Positions 51,530 through 58,297 of a stretch of 64,000 nucleotides of DNA are shown here, one piece after another (position 1 is the stretch's first letter; each line of letters starts with the position of its first letter). This DNA is from Candidatus Hydrogenisulfobacillus filiaventi (GTDB lineage: Bacteria; Bacillota; Sulfobacillia; Sulfobacillales; R501): the NCBI GenBank assembly GCA_902809825.1, contig LR778114.1:868001-932000 (forward strand), written 5' to 3'. The position numbers and the translations under genes were made by a program. Below the pieces are notes generated by a model that was not told the origin of the DNA, did not search any database, and worked only from the letters and a program-made list of their open reading frames with translations.

Positions 51530-52813
51530 GTGGTCGTGGATGCGGAAGGGACGCTGGCGCTCAGCCTGGAGATGGATGGGCTGGCCTTATGGGCGGTGGG
51601 CCGCCTCCTGGGCTGGCCGCTCCGCTGGCCGCGGCTGGCGGCCGGCGCGGTGGTGGGGGCCATACCCACGTTCATGGTACTGTGGACCCGCGACCTTTAT
51701 GCCGTGCCGGCCTGGGTGGCGCTGGCCTGGCCGCTGCCCATGGCCGCGGCCACCTTCGGGGGGAGGACGGCCCGTGCCTGGCCGCGGGTGTTGGCGGTCA
51801 GCTATGCCACGGCGGTGGCGGCGGCCGGGGTGGCGGCCCTGGTCTGGACGTGGTGGCCGCCGGTGTGGCCGCGTCCGTTGGCGTGGCTGGCGCTGGCGGT
51901 GGCGGCCCCGCTGGCGGTGACCGGCGGGGTTCGGGCCTGGCGGCGGCGGGCACGGCCGCTAGCGGAGGCGGAGGTGGAACTGGTCTGGGCCGGGCGGGTG
52001 CTGCGTCTGGCCCTGGGTTGGGACACCGGCAACCGGCTGCGCGACCCGGTGTCCCGGCACCCGGTGGTGATTGTACCCCTGCAGGCGACCGCCGGCTGGC
52101 TGCCGGACGGGGTGCGGGCCTGGGCGGCGGCGGTGCAGGAGCACCGCGCGGTGCCCGCGCCCCTGTTGTGGACAGGGCGCCTAGGGACGGTTACCTACGA
52201 GACCATTGCCGGGCGGGGCACCCTGCCGCTGTGCACCGCCGACCGGGCGCGCATCCGGGTCGGCGGCCGCTGGGTCAGCCTGCCGGCCCCGGTGGTGGGC
52301 CTGGCTGCGGGGCCACTGCAGATGCGGGGCCGGCCCGTGGCGCTGGCGGCGCCCGAGATCCTGCACGGGGCGGGCATGGATGAGGGGTGGGTGCGTAATG
52401 CAGGCCTTCGGCTGGCGGTTGGGAGGACCCTGGGCGGCCCGCGGCCGGGGGGGGCGGCCGGCGGCGGCCGCTGGCTGGTGGCAGCGGATTCGGGCCTGGT
52501 GGGACGGGCTCTGGACGGAGGAGGATCCGGGGGTCTTCTATGTGGGGTCACACGAGACCCTGCCGCCGCCCCTGACCCTGGAGGAGGAGACGGCCCTGCT
52601 GAGTCAACTGGGCCAGGGGGTGGAGGGGGTCCGCGATACCCTCATCGAACGCAACCTCCGGCTGGTGGTCTACATCGCCCGCAAGTTCGAAAACACCGGG
52701 GTGGGCATCGAGGACCTGGTTTCCATCGGCACCATCGGCCTCATCAAGGCGGTCAATACCTTCAATGTGGAGAAGCGGATCAAGCTGGCCACCTACGCCT
52801 CCAAGTGCATTGA
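51530..52813 (+). CDS. spoIIGA: Sigma-E processing protease SpoIIGA, with long overlap into sigE
   Basis: The membrane aspartic protease that matures pro-sigma-E. The first ~140 residues carry five hydrophobic helices; the protease domain has the active-site [12 protein letters not shown] and ends near [17 protein letters not shown] 51530 has AGGAGGGA upstream. The open frame runs on to 52813, over 400 bases into sigE, with a tail that is only the off-frame translation of sigE. TAA at 52396-52398, overlapping the sigE ATG, lies one frame away, so the natural stop may have been lost by a one-base change near 52383-52392. Size of the conserved part (~289 residues) fits the family. Confidence 0.8.
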   Translation: MVVDAEGTLALSLEMDGLALWAVGRLLGWPLRWPRLAAGAVVGAIPTFMVLWTRDLYAVPAWVALAWPLPMAAATFGGRTARAWPRVLAVSYATAVAAAGVAALVWTWWPPVWPRPLAWLALAVAAPLAVTGGVRAWRRRARPLAEAEVELVWAGRVLRLALGWDTGNRLRDPVSRHPVVIVPLQATAGWLPDGVRAWAAAVQEHRAVPAPLLWTGRLGTVTYETIAGRGTLPLCTADRARIRVGGRWVSLPAPVVGLAAGPLQMRGRPVALAAPEILHGAGMDEGWVRNAGLRLAVGRTLGGPRPGGAAGGGRWLVAADSGLVGRALDGGGSGGLLCGVTRDPAAAPDPGGGDGPAESTGPGGGGGPRYPHRTQPPAGGLHRPQVRKHRGGHRGPGFHRHHRPHQGGQYLQCGEADQAGHLRLQVH

Positions 52814-53177
52814 GAACGAGATCCTCATGTACCTGCGGCGCAACGCCCGCACCCGGGCCGAGGTCTCCTTCGACGAGCCGCTTAACGTGGATTGGGACGG
52901 CAACGAGCTGCTGCTCTCCGACGTGCTGGGGACCGACACCGACCTCATCTACAAGCGCCTGGAGGATGAGGTGGACAAGACCCTGCTGCGCAAGGCCTTG
53001 AGCCTCCTCAGCGGGCGGGAGCGGCGCATCATGGAGCTGCGCTTCGGGCTCCGGGACGGCCGGGACCGGACCCAGAAGGAGGTGGCGGACCTGTTGGGCA
53101 TCTCGCAGTCCTACATCTCCCGCCTCGAGAAGCGGATCATCCGGCGTCTGCGGCATGAGATGGCCCGGATGGAGTGA
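52398..53177 (+). CDS. sigE: Sporulation sigma factor sigma-E (pro-form)
   Basis: A 259-residue sigma-70 family factor, mother-cell specific. Residues 1-45 form the pro-sequence with amphipathic Trp/Arg-rich helix ([13 protein letters not shown]), cleaved by SpoIIGA near VFYVGS. Regions 2 and 4 are nearly identical to Bacillus sigma-E ([71 protein letters not shown]). ATG 52398 begins inside the spoIIGA open frame. Confidence 0.96.
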   Translation: MQAFGWRLGGPWAARGRGGRPAAAAGWWQRIRAWWDGLWTEEDPGVFYVGSHETLPPPLTLEEETALLSQLGQGVEGVRDTLIERNLRLVVYIARKFENTGVGIEDLVSIGTIGLIKAVNTFNVEKRIKLATYASKCIENEILMYLRRNARTRAEVSFDEPLNVDWDGNELLLSDVLGTDTDLIYKRLEDEVDKTLLRKALSLLSGRERRIMELRFGLRDGRDRTQKEVADLLGISQSYISRLEKRIIRRLRHEMARME

Positions 53178-53198
53178 GCCGGGACAGTTGCCCGGTTT

Positions 53199-53231
53199 GG
53201 GGACGGCAACCCGTTGCCGTCCCCGCTTTTT
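53199..53231 (+). terminator. Rho-independent terminator between sigE and sigG
   Basis: GGGGACGGCAAC pairs with GTTGCCGTCCCC around a tight loop, then GCTTTTTT. It separates sigE from sigG transcription, though read-through from the sigE unit into sigG is possible. Confidence 0.88.
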
Positions 53232-53282
53232 TGCGGCCGGGTATGGCTCCGGCGGGTTTGGAAAACACTGGTATAGAGCGCG

Positions 53283-53312
53283 GTATAGCACCAGGGCAGG
53301 GCGGTCATACTC
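53283..53312 (+). promoter_or_regulatory. Candidate sporulation-sigma promoter of sigG
   Basis: GTATA at 53283-53287, an 18-base spacer and CATACTC at 53306-53312 resemble the -35 and -10 of forespore (sigma-F/G) or sigma-E promoters. It lies 37 bases before the sigG ATG, behind the terminator, where the B. subtilis gene has a sigma-F/G promoter. Confidence 0.4.
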
Positions 53313-53348
53313 CCGGAGGAAAAACGGCGCTCCTGGGAGGTCCAGTCC

Positions 53349-54122
53349 ATGCCCGTCAACAAGGTCGAAATCCCGGGTGTCAATACCGCGAAACTGCCGG
53401 TGCTCAGCAACGCCCGCATGCGCGAGCTGTTTGCCGAGATGCAGGCGGGGCGGGCCGGGGCCCGGGAGGAGCTGATCCAGGGCAACCTGCGGCTGGTGCT
53501 GAGCGTCATCCAGCGCTTTCAGAACCGGGGGGAGCATTCTGACGACCTCTTCCAGGTGGGGTGCATCGGCCTCATGAAGGCCATCGACAACTTCGATTTG
53601 GGCCAGAACGTGCGGTTCTCGACCTACGCTGTGCCCATGATCATCGGCGAGATCCGGCGTTACCTGCGGGACAACAACCCCATCCGGGTGAGCCGGTCGC
53701 TGCGGGACATCGCCTATAAGGCTCTGCAGGTGCGGGACCAGCTGGTGCACCGCTACAGCAAGGAGCCCACCCTGACCGAGATCGCCCAGGAGCTGGGGCT
53801 GCCGCGGGAAGAGGTGGTGTACGCCCTGGATGCCATCCAGGAGCCGCTCTCCCTGTTCGAGCCGGTGTATCACGACGACGGGGATCCTATCTATGTCATG
53901 GACCAGGTGAGCGACGAGAAGAACCAGGACCACAGCTGGCTGGAAAGCCTGGCTATCCGCGAGGCCCTGGGCAAGCTCAACCGGCGGGAGCAGCTCATCC
54001 TGACCATGCGCTTCTTCCATGGCAAGACCCAGATGGAAGTGGCGGAGGAGATCGGGATTTCCCAGGCCCAGGTGTCGCGGCTGGAGAAGGCCGCCTTGAA
54101 CCACATGCGCAAATTCATCTGA
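53349..54122 (+). CDS. sigG: Sporulation sigma factor sigma-G
   Basis: A 257-residue forespore sigma factor. N-terminal VNKVEIPGVNTAKLPVLSN, region 2 (GNLRLVLSVIQRF; DLFQVGCIGLMKAIDNFDL), region 3 and region 4 (SQAQVSRLEKAALNHMRKF) match sigma-G. The absence of an N-terminal pro-sequence also fits. ATG 53349 after GGGAGGTCCAGTCC. Ordered spoIIGA-sigE-sigG as in Bacillus. Confidence 0.97.
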   Translation: MPVNKVEIPGVNTAKLPVLSNARMRELFAEMQAGRAGAREELIQGNLRLVLSVIQRFQNRGEHSDDLFQVGCIGLMKAIDNFDLGQNVRFSTYAVPMIIGEIRRYLRDNNPIRVSRSLRDIAYKALQVRDQLVHRYSKEPTLTEIAQELGLPREEVVYALDAIQEPLSLFEPVYHDDGDPIYVMDQVSDEKNQDHSWLESLAIREALGKLNRREQLILTMRFFHGKTQMEVAEEIGISQAQVSRLEKAALNHMRKFI

Positions 54123-54166
54123 AGGGGGCGCGAGGAACGGGACGGCACGGGAGGGACTGGCGCCTG

Positions 54167-54793
54167 GTGCTGGCGGCGGCCGGCGCGGCGCTGCTGGTGG
54201 GAGGGGCGTGGCCGCTGCTGCGCCCGGGGACGGTACAGGCCACGCGCACCCTGGAGCCGGACCAGGTGGTGCGCTTCCGGGTCATCGCCGCCGGGGACAG
54301 CCCCTGGGACCAGGCGGTGAAGCTGGATGTCCGCGACGCGGTACTCACCCGGCTGGAACCGGTGCTGGCCCGGGTGCACACCCGGGCGGGGGCGCTGGCG
54401 GCCCTCCGGGCCGGCCTGCCCGCCCTCCGGCGCACGGTGGCGGGGGTCCTGGCCCGCCAGCGGGTGTCTTACGGGGCCCGGGTGGCCCTCACCCGCACCT
54501 GGTTTCCGGCCCGCGTCTACGGTTCGCTGGTCCTGCCCGCCGGGCGCTACCGGGCGCTGCTGGTGGTGCTGGGCCGCGGCAGCGGGCACAACTGGTGGTG
54601 CGTCCTCTTCCCGTCCCTCTGTTTTGTGGACCTGACCAACGCGGTGGCGGTGCCGGCGGTGGCGCCCGCCGCCCCGCCGCCGCCCCTGCCTCCGGCCTGG
54701 CGGCCGCCGGCACGCCGCCTGGTAGTGCGGTGGGGCTGGCCGCGCCGCCTGCGGTTGGGCGGCTGGTGGCGGGGTCTGGGGCGCGTATTTTAG
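54167..54793 (+). CDS. spoIIR: Stage II sporulation protein R (SpoIIR)
   Basis: A 208-residue secreted signalling protein made in the forespore that triggers SpoIIGA. N-terminal signal/anchor (GAALLVGGAWPLL), then the family core VRFRVIAAGDSPWDQAVKL, FPARVYGSLVLPAGRYRALL and the hallmark GSGHNWWCVLFPSLCFVDL. The last ~50 residues are a Pro/Arg-rich tail. GTG 54167 is ten bases behind GGGAGGGA. It sits right behind sigG, which places the SpoIIR signal, its receptor protease SpoIIGA and the sigma-E target in one cluster; in B. subtilis spoIIR is elsewhere. Confidence 0.9.
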   Translation: MLAAAGAALLVGGAWPLLRPGTVQATRTLEPDQVVRFRVIAAGDSPWDQAVKLDVRDAVLTRLEPVLARVHTRAGALAALRAGLPALRRTVAGVLARQRVSYGARVALTRTWFPARVYGSLVLPAGRYRALLVVLGRGSGHNWWCVLFPSLCFVDLTNAVAVPAVAPAAPPPPLPPAWRPPARRLVVRWGWPRRLRLGGWWRGLGRVF

Positions 54794-54865
54794 GCCCGTC
54801 CGGGCCCCCGGCCGGCGTCTAGGCGGCCGCACGCCCCCATAGCGTAGGGGCGGGGGGATAGGGCG

Positions 54866-55099
54866 GTGGTCAAGACCTCCGAACTCCGGGTCAAGGACTG
54901 CATCAACCTGACCGACGGACGCCGCCTGGGCCTCATCGGCGACCTCGAGCTCAACCTGGCCGAGGGGCGGGTGGAGGCGGTGGTCATCCCCGGTCCGGCC
55001 CGTTTCCTGGGCCTGGGGGCCCGGGAGCCGGATGTGGTCATTCCCTGGCACCGTATCCTGAAGGTGGGGGTGGACGTCATCCTGGTGCGGACGGATTAG
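54866..55099 (+). CDS. ylmC: YlmC/YmxH family PRC-barrel sporulation protein
   Basis: A 77-residue PRC-barrel protein (KTSELRVKDCINLTDGRRLG, IGDLELNLAEGRVEAVVIPG, IPWHRILKVGVDVILV). YlmC stands between sigG and ylmD in Bacillus and here too. Function unknown. GTG 54866 after GGGGGGATAGGG. Confidence 0.92.
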   Translation: MVKTSELRVKDCINLTDGRRLGLIGDLELNLAEGRVEAVVIPGPARFLGLGAREPDVVIPWHRILKVGVDVILVRTD

Positions 55100-55135
55100 G
55101 GTCCGGCGGCGCCCGGGCCTGTTACACTATCCCCC

Positions 55136-55957
55136 ATGAGGGGGTGGTGCCGGGTGGCGTTCGTCCGGCGGCAGACGGGCGGGGTGACCGCCTTCTGGTG
55201 GGAGGTTCCGGGGGCGGCGGGAACGGGTACCCCGGTGCGGGCCTGGTTCGGGACCCGCCTGGGCGGCGTTTCCCCGCCCCCGTTTGATACCCTGAATGTG
55301 TCCTACGCCGTGCGCGACCTGCCGGAAGCGGTGCAGGAGAACCGCCGCCGTCTGCTGGCGGCGGGCGGCCGCCAGCTGCAGGACCAGGTGGGGGCCGATC
55401 AAGTGCACCAGGACCGCGTGGTCTGGGTGGGAGAAGCCGAACAGGGCACGGCGGTGCCCCACTGTGACGGGCTCCTGACCGACCGGCCGGGGGTGGTGCT
55501 GGCCATGGGGTTTGCCGACTGCGTGCCCATCTTCCTGGTGCACCCCCCGAGCGGCACAGTCGGCCTGGTCCACGCCGGCTGGCGGGGCACCCGCCTCGGC
55601 ATCGCGGCCCGGGCGGTGGCGGCGCTGGCCGCGCACGGGATTGACCCCGCCGGGCTGGTGGCGGGGATCGGGCCCTCCATCGGCCCCTGCTGCTACGAGG
55701 TGGGGGAGGAGGTCTACCGCGCCGTGGCCGGCACCGCCGGCGACCCCGGGGTAGGCCGTCCCGTCCCGGGGACGGTGGACCGTTATCGGCTCGACCTGTG
55801 GGAGGCCAACCGCCGCATCCTGGTCGCCGCCGGGGTGCGGCCGGAGGCGGTGGACGTGGCCCGCCTGTGCACCGCCTGCGAAGCCCGCTGGTTCTTCTCC
55901 CACCGCCGGGATGCGGGGCGGACCGGGCGCATGGGAGGGTACATATGGCGGATGTAG
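55136..55957 (+). CDS. pgeF: Peptidoglycan editing factor PgeF / YlmD (laccase-domain protein)
   Basis: A 273-residue protein of the YfiH/DUF152 family with the metal-binding motifs DQVHQDRV, MGFADCVPIFLV and GLVHAGWRGTRLG and the cysteine-rich IGPSIGPCCYEVG. E. coli YfiH hydrolyses wrongly incorporated L-Ser-type UDP-MurNAc species; purine nucleoside activity has also been shown for homologues. ATG 55136. Overlaps yggS by 13 bases. Confidence 0.92.
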   Translation: MRGWCRVAFVRRQTGGVTAFWWEVPGAAGTGTPVRAWFGTRLGGVSPPPFDTLNVSYAVRDLPEAVQENRRRLLAAGGRQLQDQVGADQVHQDRVVWVGEAEQGTAVPHCDGLLTDRPGVVLAMGFADCVPIFLVHPPSGTVGLVHAGWRGTRLGIAARAVAALAAHGIDPAGLVAGIGPSIGPCCYEVGEEVYRAVAGTAGDPGVGRPVPGTVDRYRLDLWEANRRILVAAGVRPEAVDVARLCTACEARWFFSHRRDAGRTGRMGGYIWRM

Positions 55958-56682
55958 CCGAACGGGTGGCAGCGGTGCGGGCGCGGCTGCGGGAGCTGGC
56001 CGGCACCCGCGCGGTGCGGCTGATGGCCGTGACCAAGACCCAATCCCGGGCGCGGGCCCTCGAGGCAGTGGCGGCCGGGGTGGACCTGCTGGGGGAGAAC
56101 CGCATCCAGGAGATCCGGGCCAAATGGGGGACGGAGCCGCCGCCGGTACCCCTCCACCTCATTGGACACCTGCAGACCAACAAGGTAAAATATGCCATCG
56201 AATATTGCCAGGCCATCGACAGCGTGGACGGAGGCGGGGTGGCGGCAGCCCTCGAGGCCCGGTTGGCGCGGCTGGGACGCGATCCGCTGCCGGTGATGGT
56301 GGAGGTGAACCCCGGCCGGGAACCCCAAAAGACGGGCCTGTTCCCGGAGCAGGTGCGGCCCCTGCTGGAGCGGGGCGGGGAGTGGCCCCACCTGCGCTTC
56401 GTGGGGCTGATGGCGGTGCTGCCCCGGCCGCGCGACCGGGGGACGGAGGAGGCGCGACGAATCCGCAGGCTCATGCAGGAAACCGGCGAACTGTGGCGAA
56501 TGAGTCGGGCGGAAGGATGGCCGTGGGCCCCCCTGGGCGATCTTTCCATGGGCATGTCAGGGGATTGGGAGTGGGCGGTGGAGGCGGGTGCCACGATGAT
56601 CCGCCTGGGGGAGGCCCTCTTCGGACCCCGCGGCAGCCCGGGCGGGACGGCAGGGAATGCAGGGAATGGAGGACGGGTATGA
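55945..56682 (+). CDS. YggS/YlmE family PLP homeostasis protein
   Basis: A 245-residue PLP-binding barrel protein. LMAVTKTQS carries the PLP lysine, GENRIQEIRAKW and HLIGHLQTNKVKYA follow, and the end has LSMGMSGDWEWAVEAGATMIRLG. Binds and buffers pyridoxal phosphate; no catalytic activity is known. ATG 55945 lies inside the pgeF frame. Stop overlaps the sepF ATG (ATGA). Confidence 0.93.
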   Translation: MADVAERVAAVRARLRELAGTRAVRLMAVTKTQSRARALEAVAAGVDLLGENRIQEIRAKWGTEPPPVPLHLIGHLQTNKVKYAIEYCQAIDSVDGGGVAAALEARLARLGRDPLPVMVEVNPGREPQKTGLFPEQVRPLLERGGEWPHLRFVGLMAVLPRPRDRGTEEARRIRRLMQETGELWRMSRAEGWPWAPLGDLSMGMSGDWEWAVEAGATMIRLGEALFGPRGSPGGTAGNAGNGGRV

Positions 56683-57134
56683 AGGCGAACCTGATGGGCC
56701 GGTTTCTGAATTTCGTCGGGGTGGTCGACGAGGAGGACGAGGAGGAGGTCCGCCCGGACGGGGCCGAGGTGGCCGCGGCCCGGGACGGCGGTTGGGAGGA
56801 GGAGATGACCCACCGCCGCCGGCCCAGCCTGGTCAGCCTGCCGGGCAACAACCGCAACCTGCGGGTGGTGGTCATGAACCCGCGTGACCTGGAGGACGGC
56901 CAGGCGATCGCGGATCAGGTCAAGGGCCGCCGGCCCGTGATTGTGAATCTGGAGCAGGCCGATGAGCGCAACAGCCAGCGCCTGCTCAATTTCCTGTCCG
57001 GCGTGGCCTACGCCCTGGACGGCGGCTTGCGCAAGGTGGGGGAGGGCATCTTTCTCATCACCCCGGCCAACGTGGAGGTCAGCGCCGCGGACCCGGACGG
57101 GCAGGACGCCTGGAACCGCGGAGGGATTAAGTGA
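56679..57134 (+). CDS. sepF: Cell division protein SepF
   Basis: A 151-residue FtsZ-binding membrane-curvature protein. N-terminal amphipathic helix (MGRFLNFVGVV), acidic linker, then the globular domain NLRVVVMNPRDLEDGQAIAD, RRPVIVNLEQAD, RLLNFLSGVAYALDGGLRKVGEGIFLITP. It supports or replaces FtsA at the septum. ATG 56679 overlaps yggS; its end overlaps yggT (GTGA). Confidence 0.95.
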   Translation: MKANLMGRFLNFVGVVDEEDEEEVRPDGAEVAAARDGGWEEEMTHRRRPSLVSLPGNNRNLRVVVMNPRDLEDGQAIADQVKGRRPVIVNLEQADERNSQRLLNFLSGVAYALDGGLRKVGEGIFLITPANVEVSAADPDGQDAWNRGGIK

Positions 57135-57421
57135 GTGTCGTCCTCCTCAACCTGGCCTCCAGCGTGCGCATCCTCACCGAGATTTTCTTCGTGGTGCTGG
57201 TGGTCCGGATTGTGGCTTCCTACCTGCCCCCAAGGGGCCCGGGCCTGTGGGCCTGGGTGGCGGAGGTGTGCGAGCGGTTGACGGAGCCGGTGCTGCGCCC
57301 CATCCGCGAGCGGGTGCCGGCCTTCGGCTCCCTCGACCTCTCGCCCTTATTGGCCATGGTGCTGGTGGACATCCTGGGCTATATCTTGATACGGCTGCTG
57401 GAGTTGGCGGCGGGGGTCTGA
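57131..57421 (+). CDS. YggT family membrane protein (YlmG)
   Basis: A 96-residue protein with two hydrophobic helices (TEIFFVVLVVRIVASYL and LAMVLVDILGYILIRLL) and the conserved central CERLTEPVLRPIRERVP, as in YlmG/YggT. GTG 57131 overlaps sepF. Thought to act in septum or membrane organisation; mechanism unknown. The S4-domain gene ylmH, usual next neighbour, is missing. Confidence 0.9.
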   Translation: MSVVLLNLASSVRILTEIFFVVLVVRIVASYLPPRGPGLWAWVAEVCERLTEPVLRPIRERVPAFGSLDLSPLLAMVLVDILGYILIRLLELAAGV

Positions 57422-57459
57422 TCCTTCGCCGGCGGCCGGGGACGGGAGTCGGATCGCAT

Positions 57460-57960
57460 ATGCCGCTGACGCCGCTCGACATCTACAACAAGGAATTCCG
57501 CCGCGTCCTGCGCGGGTACAGCGAGGACGAGGTCAATGAATTTCTGGATCAGGTGGTCAAGGACTATGAGGCGGTCCTGCGCGAGAACGAGGAGCTGAAG
57601 GCGGGGGCCGCGGCGGCCGGGGAACGGCTGGAACAGTACCGCCAGCTGGAGGAGACCCTCAAGAACACCCTGGTGCTGGCCCAGAGCACCGCGGATGAGG
57701 TCAAGGTGGCGGCCCGCAAGGAGGCCGACGCCATCATCCATGAGGCCGAGGGCAAGGCGCAGCGCATTTTGGAGGAGGCGCAGGCGCAGGTGCGGGCCCT
57801 GGAGCAGGAGTTGGAACGCCTGAAGCGCGAGGCCGACGTGTTCCGGGCCAAGCTGAAGAGCCTGCTGGAGTCCGAGATCGCCCTCCTGGACAGCGGGCTG
57901 GACGCCGGCACGGCGCCCGTAGGACCGGCGGCGCAGCCGGTGGACCAGCCGGTGGCCTGA
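57460..57960 (+). CDS. divIVA: Cell division initiation protein DivIVA
   Basis: A 166-residue coiled-coil protein that senses negative membrane curvature and marks poles and septa. The N-terminal lipid-binding domain reads LTPLDIYNKEFRRVLRGYSE, with the family's D-E-V-N-E-FLDQVVKDYE after it, then a long heptad region (about 37-145) and a short tail. ATG 57460. Last gene of the ylm group. Confidence 0.95.
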   Translation: MPLTPLDIYNKEFRRVLRGYSEDEVNEFLDQVVKDYEAVLRENEELKAGAAAAGERLEQYRQLEETLKNTLVLAQSTADEVKVAARKEADAIIHEAEGKAQRILEEAQAQVRALEQELERLKREADVFRAKLKSLLESEIALLDSGLDAGTAPVGPAAQPVDQPVA

Positions 57961-57984
57961 TTGCGTCCCTGCCCCGGTTTTGTT

Positions 57985-58240
57985 AGGATGAGGCCAACGT
58001 ACGGGGCAAAGCGATGACGAGGACGGCGCACGGTCCGGGCGGCAGAGAGTTGGCGGCAGGTGCAAGCCAACCCGGGACCGGGCAGGTCCCATCACCTCGG
58101 AGCGGAGCGGCGAACAGGGAGTAGCCGCTCCCGGTTGGCGCCCGTTAGCGCGCGGAAGGGCCCCGGAGCCCGTCTCCGGGGAAGAAGGGTGGTACCGCGC
58201 ACGGGCGTCCCTTGCCGAGGCAAGGGACCCTTTTTTCTGC
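57985..58240 (+). ncRNA. T-box leader of ileS (isoleucine specifier)
   Basis: The conserved T-box AGGGTGGTACCGCG is at 58186-58199. Upstream is the stem I start AGCGATGACGAGGAC (58009-58023) and AGAGA at 58046. An ATC isoleucine codon at 58091-58093 stands in the expected specifier position. The terminator stem GTCCCTTGCC/GGCAAGGGAC (58207-58228) is followed by six T (58231-58236). Uncharged tRNA-Ile should pair with ATC and the T-box, forming the antiterminator and turning ileS on. The 5' limit is approximate. Confidence 0.9.
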
Positions 58241-58297
58241 CCGCCCCGCCGTTATCGCGCCCGTCACCGGGAAGAAGGGGGACATCCGTCGAGCGCC

